Assembly: GCF_003999995.1 (NCBI RefSeq)
Contig: NZ_RJAD01000002.1
Span: forward strand, 1-64,000
DNA length: 64,000 nucleotides
From: Microbacterium sulfonylureivorans
GTDB lineage: Bacteria; Actinomycetota; Actinomycetes; Actinomycetales; Microbacteriaceae
Direction of reading: 5' to 3'
A program made the position numbers and the translations under genes. Positions 16,894 through 26,171 of this stretch are shown piece by piece; position 1 is the stretch's first letter, and every line of letters starts with the position of its first letter. The notes beneath the pieces were generated by a model. That model searched no databases and was not told where the DNA came from. It was given only the letters and a program-made list of their open reading frames with translations.

Positions 16894-17607
16894 GTGGTGA
16901 AGTGGTTCTGGCAGCGCCAAGACACCGGGCGCAAGCTGCAGCTTCGATCCCGGGAGGACCTCGGCGACGCCACGCGCGTCGACTTCGAGGAGCTCGCGCC
17001 CGACATCGACACGTTCCTCGGTCAGGCCGCTTATCTGCAGCTCGGATACTTCGAGACCCTCAGCGAGCTCATCGCCCTGACCCCGGAGCTGTCCGACAAG
17101 GAGTCGCTCTCGCGCGCGGCCGGTGCGGCCCTGACGAAGCACGAGGAGCTCGTGGCGCTCATCCGCGAGCGGGGGGATGATCCCACGGCCCTGATGCTGC
17201 CCTTCCGCGAGCCGCTGGACGCATTCCGTCGCGAGACGCACGGCGTCCGGCCCCAGGAGACGATGCTCTCGGTGCACATCACCGCCGGAATGCTCGACGA
17301 CTTCTACCTGGCGCTGTCTGCGAGCTATGCCGACACGGGTCGCCGCGTCGCCCGCATCCTCCAGGCCGACGACGATCGCGACGCGATCGTCGACATCATG
17401 GCCCGCACGATCGCGAGCGAGCCCGAGTGGAAGTCGCTGCTTGCGCTGTGGGGGAGGCGCCTCGTGGGCGACACCCTGCTCATCGCCCGTGCGGCCCTGC
17501 GCCCGGTCACGCTCCGCGTGGCGGACGAGGCGAAGGTCGAGCCGGTGTTCACCGAGCTGATGGCCGCGCACTCGCGTCGCATGGATGCGATGGGCCTCGC
17601 GGCCTGA
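16894..17607 (+). CDS. Ferritin-like fold protein (Rv3210c-type)
   Basis: 237 aa, almost entirely helical. Helices contain ELAPDIDTFLGQAAYLQ, YFETLSEL and TKHEELVALIRERG, so Glu and a later KHEE motif resemble the carboxylate-bridged di-iron ligands of ferritin-like and MiaE-like proteins. Whether all ligands are present cannot be decided by eye, so enzymatic activity is open. Homologues sit beside rhlE and DUF3107 in many actinobacteria including mycobacteria. The GTG at 16894 follows a leaderless -10 box; GTG 16897 is next and would change the product by only one residue. Confidence 0.7.
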   Translation: MVKWFWQRQDTGRKLQLRSREDLGDATRVDFEELAPDIDTFLGQAAYLQLGYFETLSELIALTPELSDKESLSRAAGAALTKHEELVALIRERGDDPTALMLPFREPLDAFRRETHGVRPQETMLSVHITAGMLDDFYLALSASYADTGRRVARILQADDDRDAIVDIMARTIASEPEWKSLLALWGRRLVGDTLLIARAALRPVTLRVADEAKVEPVFTELMAAHSRRMDAMGLAA

Positions 17608-17613
17608 CCGGCG

Positions 17614-17904
17614 TCAGCCGATCTTGAGGCGCGCGCGCTCCGCCGCGTCACGGGCGACCCGCACGCGCGAGAGCACGATCAGCATCGGGTACGTCACGGC
17701 CAGGGGCACGACGAACATCGAGAGCCACAGCCACGGGCTGTCGAGCCCGACGCCCGCCCACGTGAGGATCGTCCAGACGAGCCCGGCCGACAGCGCGCCG
17801 ACCATCGGGGCGACAGCGGCACCGCGCGTTCCGCGGTGCGCGACGAGGAAGTGGACCGCCAGGCCGAGTGCGGCTCCCACGATGAGGGCGAGGATGATCT
17901 GCAT
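17614..17904 (-). CDS. Small membrane protein, three helices
   Basis: 96 aa. Hydrophobic helices at about 1-20, 33-50 and 55-80, with a charged C-terminus (RVARDAAERARLKIG). No family is recognised with certainty; similar short proteins occur next to DUF3107 genes in Microbacteriaceae (inference). The start is ATG 17904, 11 bp after the DUF3107 stop, so the two are likely co-transcribed. Confidence 0.7.
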   Translation of the reverse strand: MQIILALIVGAALGLAVHFLVAHRGTRGAAVAPMVGALSAGLVWTILTWAGVGLDSPWLWLSMFVVPLAVTYPMLIVLSRVRVARDAAERARLKIG

Positions 17905-17915
17905 CGCCGGGTCGA

Positions 17916-18140
17916 TCAGGCGACGAAGCCGACGCGGCGCGACTCTTCGGTGCCCAGCTCGATGTAGGCGAGGCTCGCGGTGGGGACGATGTAGTTGTTC
18001 CCCTTGTTGTCGGCGAGCGTGATGTGGGTGGCGCCGGCGTCGAGCGCGGCCGCGATCGTCTTCTTCACGTCGGCCGAGGCCTCGTTCGTCTCGAAGTTGA
18101 GTTCGCGTCCGGTGTTCGCGATGCCGATGCGGATCTCCAC
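17916..18140 (-). CDS. DUF3107 protein
   Basis: 74 aa beginning VEIRIGIANTGREL, with a helix (SADVKKTIAAALDAG), a strand (HITLADNKGNNYIVPTASLAYIELG) and the terminal RRVGFVA: a full-length DUF3107 protein of the kind known as Rv3208A in M. tuberculosis. It is small, soluble and of unknown function. The start is GTG 18140 with an AGAGAGG ribosome site about 8 nt upstream. It is divergent from adnA. Confidence 0.88.
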   Translation of the reverse strand: MEIRIGIANTGRELNFETNEASADVKKTIAAALDAGATHITLADNKGNNYIVPTASLAYIELGTEESRRVGFVA

Positions 18141-18267
18141 GTCATTGCCTCTCTCCTGCTGTGCGCGGCGGGTGCTCCCGGGCGCATGGCAACTCTACGA
18201 CAAGGGCGCGGACGCCCAGGCCGCACGCTGCACGCTGTCGGCGAACGGAGGTGTCGGCCGCCCGCGC

Positions 18268-18273
18268 TACGGT
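18268..18273 (+). promoter_or_regulatory. -10 box of adnA, leaderless type
   Basis: TACGGT ends 7 nt before the ATG at 18281. It would drive adnA-adnB. Confidence 0.5.
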
Positions 18274-18280
18274 CGGGGGC

Positions 18281-21200
18281 ATGGTGTTGCAGGACGGATC
18301 CGGTGCGATGACCGCGCTGGACGATCGGCAGCGCACCGTCGCCGCGTTGCCGCGCGACGCCTCGGGGGTCGTGGTGGGGGCGCCGGGAACAGGCAAGACG
18401 ACGGCGCTCCTCGCCCGCGTCACGGCGCTCGTCGACGCGGGGGTCGACCCCGATTCCGTCCTGGTGCTGACGCCGTCGCGGCAGACGGCCACCGCCCTGC
18501 GCGATCGGCTCGCGCTCGCGATCGGCCGTGCCACCTCCGGACCCCTCGCCCGGTCCGTCGCGGCGTTCGCCTTCCAGCTGGTGCGCGCGAACGCGGTCGC
18601 GAACGACGCCGATCCGCCGCAGCTGCTCACCGGGGGCGACGAGGATCAGCTCATCCACGACCTCCTCGAGGGCGACGCCGAGGACGAGCGCGAGACGGGC
18701 TCCTCACGCTGGCCGGACTGGCTGGGCGCGAGCATCCGCTCCACGTCCGGGTTCCGCACCGAGGTGCGCACGTTCCTCGCCGAGTGCACCGCGCTCGGTA
18801 TCCTCCCCGACCGGCTGCGGGCCCTCGGCGTTCGGCACGACCGGCCGGTCTGGGTGTCGCTGGCGTCCTTCGCCGCCGAGTACCTCGATGTCCGCGCCGA
18901 CATGCGCGGTGCCCACCGTGACGCGGCCGGACTGGTGCGCGAGGCGGTCGGCCTGCTGCGGACCGCGTCCGACGGCATCCCGGCGATCGACCGGGTGCAA
19001 GCGATCCTCGTCGACGACGCCCAGGAGCTCACTCTGGGTGGCGTCGAGCTCCTCGAGGCGGCGCAGGGCCGAGGCATCCCGGTGCTCGCATTCGGCGATC
19101 CCGACGTCGGCGCCGGGTCGTTCCGCGGGGCCACGCCCGAGAACTTCGCGAGGCTGGCGGCGAGCCTGGGTGCCGTGTCCGTCCTCGACACCCGCCATCG
19201 CGGCACGGCGTGGCAGGGCGAGCTCGTCCGAAGGGTCACCCAGCGCATCGGCGCGGTCGGCGTGGTGGCTCACCGCGGCGGCGGGGCAGGCGACGATCCC
19301 GACGACTCGGTCCGCGCCCTTCTGCTTCGTTCGCCCGCCGAGGAGTACGACGCGATCGCGCGTCTGCTGCGCGAGCGGCACGTCCACGACGGCGTGGCCT
19401 GGGGGAGATGCGCGGTCATCGCGCACGACACCCGGCAGGTGGCGGCGCTGGAGGCCGAGCTGTCGGCGCGCGAGGTGCCGGCGCGATCCAGCGGTCCCGG
19501 GCGCGCGCTCGGCGCACTCAAGCCCGTGAACGACCTCCTGCGCCTGATCGAGCTCGTTTCACGAGACGACTGGACCTTCGACGACGTGTCCACGGCCCTG
19601 GTCGGCACGTACGGGCGCCTCGACCCGATCGAGCTGCGACGACTCCGCTCGGCTCTCCGCCACGCCGAGCTCGCGGCCGGGGGCGATCGGTCCGGTCGCG
19701 ACCTGCTCCTGTCGGCGATGGCGCAGCCGCTCGAATTCGATCTCGTCGACACGCGCGAGGCACGACGAGCCGCCGCGATGGCGCGCACGCTGGCATTCCT
19801 CCGCGACGAGCTCGACCGCGGGGCGACCGCGCACGAGCTGCTGTGGGCAGCGTGGGATCGCAGCGGCCTCGAGCGCGGCTGGTCGGAGCTCGCACGCGGA
19901 CACGGACCACTGGCAGAGCAGGCGAATCGCGATCTCGATGCGCTCGTGGCGCTGTTCCAGGTCGCGAAGCGCTTCGTCGAGCGATCGCTCGACGCCGACC
20001 CGCGCGTGTTCGTCCGAGGCATCCTCGACACCGGCGTCGCCGAAGACCGCCTCGCCGCTCCGGTGCGCGACGACACGGTGCACCTGCTGACCCCGGCAGG
20101 AGCCCTCGGGCTCGAGTTCGACACCGTGGTCGTGGCGGGCGTGCAAGACGGCGTATGGCCCAACACCCGGCTGCGCGGGAGCCTGCTCGAGACGTGGCGG
20201 CTGGCGGATGCCGCGTCCCGCGCTCCCGACGACGCCCTGGGCGTTTTCGACCGTCGCCGCTCGGCGATGCACGACGAGCTGCGTCTGCTGGCCCGCGCCC
20301 TGTCGCGCGCGACCGAGCGGGTCATCGTGACCGCTGTCGATGACGACGACAGCGGGCCGAGCGTCTTCTTCGAGTTCTTCCCCGACCCCGAGCGCTACAC
20401 CGTCGACCACCCGCTGTCTCTGCGCGGCCTCGTGGCGCGGCATCGGCGCGTGCTCACCGATCCCGGTGGGCGCGGGAGCGCGGCGCGGGCGGCGCAGCAG
20501 CTCGCGCTGCTGGCCGACGCGGGCGTCGCCGGCGCGGCGCCCGCCGAATGGTACGGCGTGCTGCGGCCGACGTCCGACGGGCCGCTGCGCGATCTCGCCA
20601 AGGAGGACGTCCGCGTCTCGCCGTCGAGGCTGCACACGCTCGAGGAGTGCGAGCTGAACTGGGTGATCAGTGACCTCGGGGGCGACCCGGGCGGCACGAC
20701 CGCGGGGGTCGGGACGATCATCCACGCCGCGCTCGAGCACGCCGTGGATTCGCGCGAAGACAGCCTGTGGGAGCAGGTCGAGGCTCGATGGGGCGAGCTG
20801 ACGTTCGAGGCGGACTGGAGGGATCGCGCCGAGAAGACGCGTGCACGCGACCTCGTGCGCCGCCTCCACCTGTATCTGCGGCGGTTCGAGAGCGCGGGCG
20901 GAACCCTCATCGGCGCCGAGCCGCACTTCGAGGTCGCGATCCCGCTCGACGACACCGAGGCGTTCGAGCACGGAGCGATCCTGTCCGGCTACATCGACCG
21001 CGTCGAGCTGACGCCCGAGGGCGCTGTCGTGATCATGGACCTCAAGACCGGCAAGCGCGAGCCGCAGACCGACGCGAAGGTGATCGACAACCCCCAGCTC
21101 GGCGCGTACCAGCTCGCCTTCGAAGCGGGCGCCATCCCCGAAGCCGTCGGTCACGAGCCCGGCGGGGCAAAGCTCCTGGTGCTGCGGCCCACCGCGACGA

Positions 21201-21394
21201 AGTCGGACTACGCGACGCCGTGGCAGCCGCCTTTCGACGACGAGCGGCGCGACGCCTTCCTGTCCCGCCTCCGCGCTGCGGTCTCGACGATGCGCGGCAC
21301 CACCTTCTCCGCGCCGTACGAGGAGCACTGCCGTGACGACCACTCGTACGGGCTGTGCCGCATCCACACGATCGGCCCGGTGAGCGCGTCGTGA
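18281..21394 (+). CDS. adnA: AdnA-type helicase-nuclease subunit
   Basis: 1037 aa. N-terminal UvrD-like SF1A motor with Walker A GAPGTGKT at 33-40. The other motor motifs deviate from consensus: Walker B reads LVDDAQEL, the GDPxQSI motif reads GDPDVGAGSFRGA, and motif VI reads ALSRATERV. The C-terminal RecB/Cas4-like nuclease module is intact, with GTIIHAALEHA, GYIDRVELT, IMDLKTGK and the QLGAYQLAF motif. A Cys in LEECELNW and two more in the last 25 residues could contribute to a metal or Fe-S site. In mycobacteria AdnA pairs with AdnB to resect DNA double-strand breaks. The next gene starts inside its stop codon (GTGA). Confidence 0.88.
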   Translation: MVLQDGSGAMTALDDRQRTVAALPRDASGVVVGAPGTGKTTALLARVTALVDAGVDPDSVLVLTPSRQTATALRDRLALAIGRATSGPLARSVAAFAFQLVRANAVANDADPPQLLTGGDEDQLIHDLLEGDAEDERETGSSRWPDWLGASIRSTSGFRTEVRTFLAECTALGILPDRLRALGVRHDRPVWVSLASFAAEYLDVRADMRGAHRDAAGLVREAVGLLRTASDGIPAIDRVQAILVDDAQELTLGGVELLEAAQGRGIPVLAFGDPDVGAGSFRGATPENFARLAASLGAVSVLDTRHRGTAWQGELVRRVTQRIGAVGVVAHRGGGAGDDPDDSVRALLLRSPAEEYDAIARLLRERHVHDGVAWGRCAVIAHDTRQVAALEAELSAREVPARSSGPGRALGALKPVNDLLRLIELVSRDDWTFDDVSTALVGTYGRLDPIELRRLRSALRHAELAAGGDRSGRDLLLSAMAQPLEFDLVDTREARRAAAMARTLAFLRDELDRGATAHELLWAAWDRSGLERGWSELARGHGPLAEQANRDLDALVALFQVAKRFVERSLDADPRVFVRGILDTGVAEDRLAAPVRDDTVHLLTPAGALGLEFDTVVVAGVQDGVWPNTRLRGSLLETWRLADAASRAPDDALGVFDRRRSAMHDELRLLARALSRATERVIVTAVDDDDSGPSVFFEFFPDPERYTVDHPLSLRGLVARHRRVLTDPGGRGSAARAAQQLALLADAGVAGAAPAEWYGVLRPTSDGPLRDLAKEDVRVSPSRLHTLEECELNWVISDLGGDPGGTTAGVGTIIHAALEHAVDSREDSLWEQVEARWGELTFEADWRDRAEKTRARDLVRRLHLYLRRFESAGGTLIGAEPHFEVAIPLDDTEAFEHGAILSGYIDRVELTPEGAVVIMDLKTGKREPQTDAKVIDNPQLGAYQLAFEAGAIPEAVGHEPGGAKLLVLRPTATKSDYATPWQPPFDDERRDAFLSRLRAAVSTMRGTTFSAPYEEHCRDDHSYGLCRIHTIGPVSAS

Positions 21395-24300
21395 CGGCGC
21401 AGTCGCTGCTCGAGCCGGCCGTGCCTTCGCCGGGGCCGCCGGTGCTCTCGGCGCGTGTCATCGCGGCCGCGCTGGGTCAGTTCCCGCCGACCGACGAGCA
21501 GACGGCGGTGATCGAGGCTCCGCTCGCGCCGGCGCTCGTGGTGGCCGGAGCCGGCAGCGGAAAGACGGAGACCATGGCGTCGCGCGTGGTCTGGCTCGTC
21601 GCGAACGGGATCGTCCGGCGCGACGAGGTGCTGGGGCTGACCTTCACGCGCAAGGCTGCGGGCGAGCTCGCCGAGCGGATCCAGCGCCGCCTCGCGCGCC
21701 TGGCAGAGTTCGAGCGGATGGGTCTCGTCGCGGCGCTGCCCGGGCTCCACGGCGACGGGCGGCTCGCTGTGTTCGGCGAACTCGAACGCGACGGCGGCGA
21801 GGGGGCGCGGGCGACCCTCGCCCGGCACGAGGCGATGCGCGCCCTCGCGGAGTCGGTCGGCGCGATCCCTCAGGACGCTGAGGACGATGCACTGCTGCAC
21901 CGCCCGACCGTGTCGACCTACAACAGCTTCGCCGACCAGATCGTGCGCGAGCACGCCGTGAGGATCGGACGGGATGCCGAGGCCGCGGTGCTCTCGGAGT
22001 CGGCGGCGTGGCTGCTCATGCGGCGGGTGGTGTTCGCCTCCGACGATCCACGCCTGGAGGGGCGTGCCGAGGCCGTCCGCAGCATCATCGACGCGGCGCT
22101 GCGCATCGCCCGCGACGGCGTCGACAACCTCGCCGATCTCGATGAGGTCGCCGCGTTCCCCGACGGGTTCCGCCGCGTGCTGGCGCTTCCGTCGACGAAC
22201 GCACGCACCGTCGTCTACGCCGACGTGGCGGAGGCCGAGGAGAAGGTCGGCGCGCTCGCGCTGCTGGCCGACCTCGCCCGCGATTACGCCGCCGAGAAGC
22301 GCCGGATCGGCGTGATCGACTTCTCCGATCAGGTCGCCGGAGCACTCGAGGTCGTCGCGAGCCACACCGCGGTGGCCGACGAGCTCCGCGATCGCTACCG
22401 CGTCGTGCTGCTGGACGAGTACCAGGACACCTCGGTGGTGCAGACCGACCTCCTCGCCGCGCTCTTCGCGGGCACGGGGGTGATGGCGGTAGGCGATCCC
22501 CATCAGGCGATCTACGGCTGGCGGGGTGCCAGCGCGGGCAACCTGGGGGGATTTCCGGCCGCCTTCTCGCCGTCGGGCGCCTGCGCGCACTATGCCCTGC
22601 TGACGAGCTGGCGAAACAGCGCCGATGTCCTGAAGGCCGCCAACGCGGTGCTCGCCCCGCTCGCCGCCTCGGCCGCCGTCCCCGTGCAGGAGCTTCGGCC
22701 GCGCCCGGGCGCGCCGTCCGGCGCGGTCGAGACGGTCTTCGAGGCCGACCTCGACTCCGAGGCCGATCGCGTCGCCGGGTGGTTCGGCCGGGTCCGAGGC
22801 GAACGGGCGCGCGCCGGCCTTTCCACGACGGGCGCGATCCTGTTCCGCAGCAAGAAGCACATGGTCCGCTTCGGAGATGCGCTGGGCCGACGCGGCATCC
22901 CGCACCGCATCCTGGGGCTCGGCGGACTCCTCTCCACCCCGGAGGTGGTCGATGTCGTGAGCGCGCTGCGCGTCGTGAGCGACCCCGGTGCCGGGTCGGC
23001 CCTCATCCGGCTGCTGTCAGGACCGCGCTGGTCGATCGGCCTCCCCGACCTGCGCGAGCTCGCGGCGCTGGCCCGGCGCATCGCCCGGCACGACGCGGCC
23101 CTGCAGCCGCTTGCACCCGAGATCGTGGAGCAGATCCGCTCGGGAGCCGGAGACGACGACGGCTCCCTCGTCGACGCGCTCGATTTCGTGCTGCGGCACA
23201 AGCCCGATCACGGCTGGCTCGCGGCGTTCACCGCGGAAGCGCGCGAGCGACTCCGTGAGGCGGGTGCCGTGTTCGCGGGTCTGCGGCAGGCGGTGGGGAT
23301 GCCGATCCCCGAGCTCGTCCGCCTGGTCGAGATCGAGCTGCGGCTCGATGTCGAGCTCGCCGCGAATGAGGCCCGCGGTCCCGCCCGCATCGCCTCGGCG
23401 CAGCTGCGCGCGTTCGTCGACGAGCTGCATGCGTTCCTCGCGGCCGACGAGTCAGGATCGCTCCCGAGCCTGCTCGCGTGGCTCGACCACGCCGAGCAGC
23501 TCGACGAGTTCGCGCCCCGCACCGAGCCCCCCGAAGACGACGTGGTCCAGCTGCTGACGATCCACGGCTCGAAGGGCCTCGAGTGGGACGCCGTGGCGGT
23601 GGTGCGCCTCGTGAAGGACGAACTGCCCAGCGCGCCGCGCGACACGAAGGGCTGGCTCGGGTTCGGCGTGCTCCCGTACGCCTTCCGCGGCGACTCCGCC
23701 TGGCTTCCCGAACTGGGGTGGCGGGGGGCCGAGACGCAGCAGGAGCTCAAGTCCGCGTTCGAGGACTTCGTGGCGGCGAACCGCGCGCGCCAGCTCGCCG
23801 AGGACCGCCGTCTGGCCTACGTCGCCGTCACTCGGGCGCGCGATCACCTTCTCCTCACCGGCTCGAGCTGGTCGGGCACGAAGCGCGCGCGCGAGCGCAG
23901 CACGTTCTACGCGGAGATCGCCGAGGCGCTCGGACATGAGGTTCCGCTCGACGAGCCGGGCGACAACCCCTACCTGGGCGAGCGGCGGGTCATGCAGTGG
24001 CCCATCGACCCCCTCGGATCGCGCCGCGCCGCAGTGGAGCACGCCGCATCGGTCGTCGAGGCGGCGCTCGACGCGCCCCGCGCCGATCCCGATCCGGACG
24101 TGGCGCTCCTGATCGCCGAGCGCGAGGCGCGGCGGCAGCCGTCGGTCCAGGCGGCGCCCACGCGCATCGCCGCGTCGCGGTACAAGGAGTTCGTCGCGGA
24201 CTACGCCGGCACCGTCGCCGCCATCGCGCGCCCGCTGCCGGAGCGCCCGTTCCGTCAGACGCGCCTCGGGACGCTGTTCCACGCCTGGGTCGAGCAGCGT

Positions 24301-24741
24301 TCGGGGGGCGTCGGCCTCGGCGGGTCGATCGACGACGCTCTGTGGGAGGCCGACGACGAGCTCCCCGGCACCGAGTCGTCGGTCGAGGACGCCGCCGCGC
24401 TCGACGAGCTGCGGGTACGGTTCCTCGCGTCGGAATGGGCGTCGCTGCGTCCCCTCGAGGTCGAGACCGAGATCGACTTCACGGCGACCGACCTCGACGG
24501 GCGACCACACGTCGTGATCTGCAAGCTCGACGCCGTGTACCGGCGCGACGACCGCGGCGGGCGCATCGAGATCGTCGACTGGAAGACCGGCGCGGCGCCG
24601 CGCACCGACGCCGAAAGAGGCGAGCGGATGCTCCAGCTCGAGCTCTACCGGCGGGCTTACCACGCGAAGCACGGCGTCCCTCTGGACCAGATCGACGTCG
24701 CGCTGTACTACGTCGCCGAAGACCTCGTGCTGCGCGGCTGA
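21391..24741 (+). CDS. adnB: AdnB-type helicase-nuclease subunit
   Basis: 1116 aa. All SF1A helicase motifs are canonical: Walker A GAGSGKT at 53-59, LLDEYQDTS, GDPHQAIYGWRGAS, LLTIHGSKGLEWD and YVAVTRARDHLL. The C-terminal nuclease has RLGTLFHAWVE, CKLDAVYRRD, EIVDWKTGAAP and QLELYRRAY. As in mycobacterial AdnAB, this subunit would carry the lead motor of the dimer that unwinds and degrades broken DNA ends. The GTG at 21391 shares bases with the adnA stop, giving fixed 1:1 translation. It converges on the phosphotransferase-like gene with a 19-bp gap. Confidence 0.9.
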   Translation: MTAQSLLEPAVPSPGPPVLSARVIAAALGQFPPTDEQTAVIEAPLAPALVVAGAGSGKTETMASRVVWLVANGIVRRDEVLGLTFTRKAAGELAERIQRRLARLAEFERMGLVAALPGLHGDGRLAVFGELERDGGEGARATLARHEAMRALAESVGAIPQDAEDDALLHRPTVSTYNSFADQIVREHAVRIGRDAEAAVLSESAAWLLMRRVVFASDDPRLEGRAEAVRSIIDAALRIARDGVDNLADLDEVAAFPDGFRRVLALPSTNARTVVYADVAEAEEKVGALALLADLARDYAAEKRRIGVIDFSDQVAGALEVVASHTAVADELRDRYRVVLLDEYQDTSVVQTDLLAALFAGTGVMAVGDPHQAIYGWRGASAGNLGGFPAAFSPSGACAHYALLTSWRNSADVLKAANAVLAPLAASAAVPVQELRPRPGAPSGAVETVFEADLDSEADRVAGWFGRVRGERARAGLSTTGAILFRSKKHMVRFGDALGRRGIPHRILGLGGLLSTPEVVDVVSALRVVSDPGAGSALIRLLSGPRWSIGLPDLRELAALARRIARHDAALQPLAPEIVEQIRSGAGDDDGSLVDALDFVLRHKPDHGWLAAFTAEARERLREAGAVFAGLRQAVGMPIPELVRLVEIELRLDVELAANEARGPARIASAQLRAFVDELHAFLAADESGSLPSLLAWLDHAEQLDEFAPRTEPPEDDVVQLLTIHGSKGLEWDAVAVVRLVKDELPSAPRDTKGWLGFGVLPYAFRGDSAWLPELGWRGAETQQELKSAFEDFVAANRARQLAEDRRLAYVAVTRARDHLLLTGSSWSGTKRARERSTFYAEIAEALGHEVPLDEPGDNPYLGERRVMQWPIDPLGSRRAAVEHAASVVEAALDAPRADPDPDVALLIAEREARRQPSVQAAPTRIAASRYKEFVADYAGTVAAIARPLPERPFRQTRLGTLFHAWVEQRSGGVGLGGSIDDALWEADDELPGTESSVEDAAALDELRVRFLASEWASLRPLEVETEIDFTATDLDGRPHVVICKLDAVYRRDDRGGRIEIVDWKTGAAPRTDAERGERMLQLELYRRAYHAKHGVPLDQIDVALYYVAEDLVLRG

Positions 24742-24760
24742 CGCGCCCGCCCGCCCCAGG

Positions 24761-26065
24761 TCAGTCGGCGAGCCAGCGACGCAGCGCCGCTTCCGAGGCG
24801 CGCTCGGCCTCGGCGGCCGCATCTCCGTGGGAGTCGGCCTCGGGGGAATCGTCCGCGGTCGCGGATGCGGGAGAGGGGATGACGTCGATCGGGGACGTCG
24901 CGGTCTCGTCGGACCGCCACTCGCTCGGCGCCGGAGCGTCGAGCTGCCCTCCGAGGTCGATCTCCGCAGTGTCCTCGGGCTCGGGCTCGTCGCGATCGAC
25001 CTCGGAGGACACCCACAGCGACAGCTCGTCGGGATCGTAGGCGTCGGTCTGCATCGACGTGTCGATGACGGCGGCGGATGCTTCGGGCATGCGTTCGAGG
25101 AGCGCGAGCGCGTCGTCGACGCCGAGCGCGGCATCCGTCACGATGTCGTCGCCGGCGACGCCGGTCGCCAGCGTCTCGAGGAGCTGGACCGCATCGTCGA
25201 TCACGTCCGCTCGCCCGGTCTCGTGACCGTGCACGAGCCACGACGCGAACTCGAGTTCGGCGTACAGCCGCGCGCGCTCGCGCGCGCGGCTGTCGGGTGC
25301 GCGACCGCTGTGCGCGACGTACGCGGCGTAGACGTCGTCGGCCGCGGCGGGCGCGGAGGCCAGCCACTGCAGGTCGGTCGCCGGGTCGCCGACCGACAGG
25401 CCGTGCCACTCGAGCAGGCCCGTCACCTCGGGTACGCCGTCGACGTCTTCGAAGAGGAAGGATGCCGCGCCCGCCCCGCCGAGCACGACGGCGGACTCGA
25501 AGCGCCAGAGCTCGTCGGCGTCGACAGCGCGCTGCCAGCGATCGGCCAGCGCGACGGGCAGCCGCCGCGTGGCCTGGGCGCGGTCGATCATTCGAGCGGT
25601 GTCGGTGCGCACCTGCTGAGGTGTGCGGACGGGGAGGCCCTCGGTGCGGACGATCGAGAGGGGGAGCGCGTGGAGGGCGGCCAGGGCGGCTCCGAGGGAG
25701 GTGGCGGCGCCGCGTCCGGGCGGGAGGTGGGCCGCGTCGACGCGGTATCCGGGGAGGAAGTCGACGACCACGGCTCGCGCGTCGCCGAGGCCGGTCTCGC
25801 CGAGGAGCTCGGGCGCGCGGAAGGGGAGGAGGCCCCGGACTCCCGGGGTCAGGGCGCGCAGTGCGCGCACCTCCGCGGCCAGCTCGGGGATGACGGTGGA
25901 GTCCGCGGGGACGCGCACCACCACGCGACGGCCGTCGTCGAGGTCGGCGATCGCCGAGTCGTATCGGCCGCCGGTGCCTTCGGTCAGCTCGCCGACCCCC
26001 ACGACGCCGACCCGGGGCAGAGCCGAGGTCACGGACGCGGCTAGAGTGAAGGGTGAGCGTGCCAT
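24761..26065 (-). CDS. Aminoglycoside-phosphotransferase-fold protein, likely pseudokinase
   Basis: 434 aa. Residues about 15-320 follow the APH/ChoK kinase fold: a glycine-rich hairpin GELTEGTGGRYDS, VVVRVP, GAALAALHALP, and the late GDPATDLQWLA at 226-234. The catalytic loop HGDxHxxN aligns without gaps to residues 195-202, which read LGGAGAAS, so the catalytic His, Asp and Asn are all missing, and the metal-binding Asp reads Glu in LLEW (219). The last about 110 residues form a very acidic low-complexity tail. It probably does not phosphorylate substrates. The ATG at 26065 is supported by a -10 box 6 nt upstream. Possible role: binding or regulatory partner of the neighbouring repair genes (inference). 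Confidence 0.75.
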   Translation of the reverse strand: MARSPFTLAASVTSALPRVGVVGVGELTEGTGGRYDSAIADLDDGRRVVVRVPADSTVIPELAAEVRALRALTPGVRGLLPFRAPELLGETGLGDARAVVVDFLPGYRVDAAHLPPGRGAATSLGAALAALHALPLSIVRTEGLPVRTPQQVRTDTARMIDRAQATRRLPVALADRWQRAVDADELWRFESAVVLGGAGAASFLFEDVDGVPEVTGLLEWHGLSVGDPATDLQWLASAPAAADDVYAAYVAHSGRAPDSRARERARLYAELEFASWLVHGHETGRADVIDDAVQLLETLATGVAGDDIVTDAALGVDDALALLERMPEASAAVIDTSMQTDAYDPDELSLWVSSEVDRDEPEPEDTAEIDLGGQLDAPAPSEWRSDETATSPIDVIPSPASATADDSPEADSHGDAAAEAERASEAALRRWLAD

Positions 26066-26071
26066 GTGCCC

Positions 26072-26077
26072 AGGGTA
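26072..26077 (-). promoter_or_regulatory. -10 box of the kinase-fold gene, leaderless type
   Basis: Read leftward, TACCCT ends 6 nt before the ATG at 26065. Confidence 0.6.
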
Positions 26078-26171
26078 GGTCGGTCGCGCTCGTCCACCCC
26101 CGCGCCACGCCCTGGCTCGTCGAGCACGGCCTCTCCGGTCGACGGGTGCTCGGAAGAAGCGGAGATCCTCG

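Noticed and set aside
24761..26065. Aminoglycoside or macrolide resistance kinase
   Set aside because: The fold fits, but the catalytic loop lacks His, Asp and Asn, so no resistance activity should be claimed.
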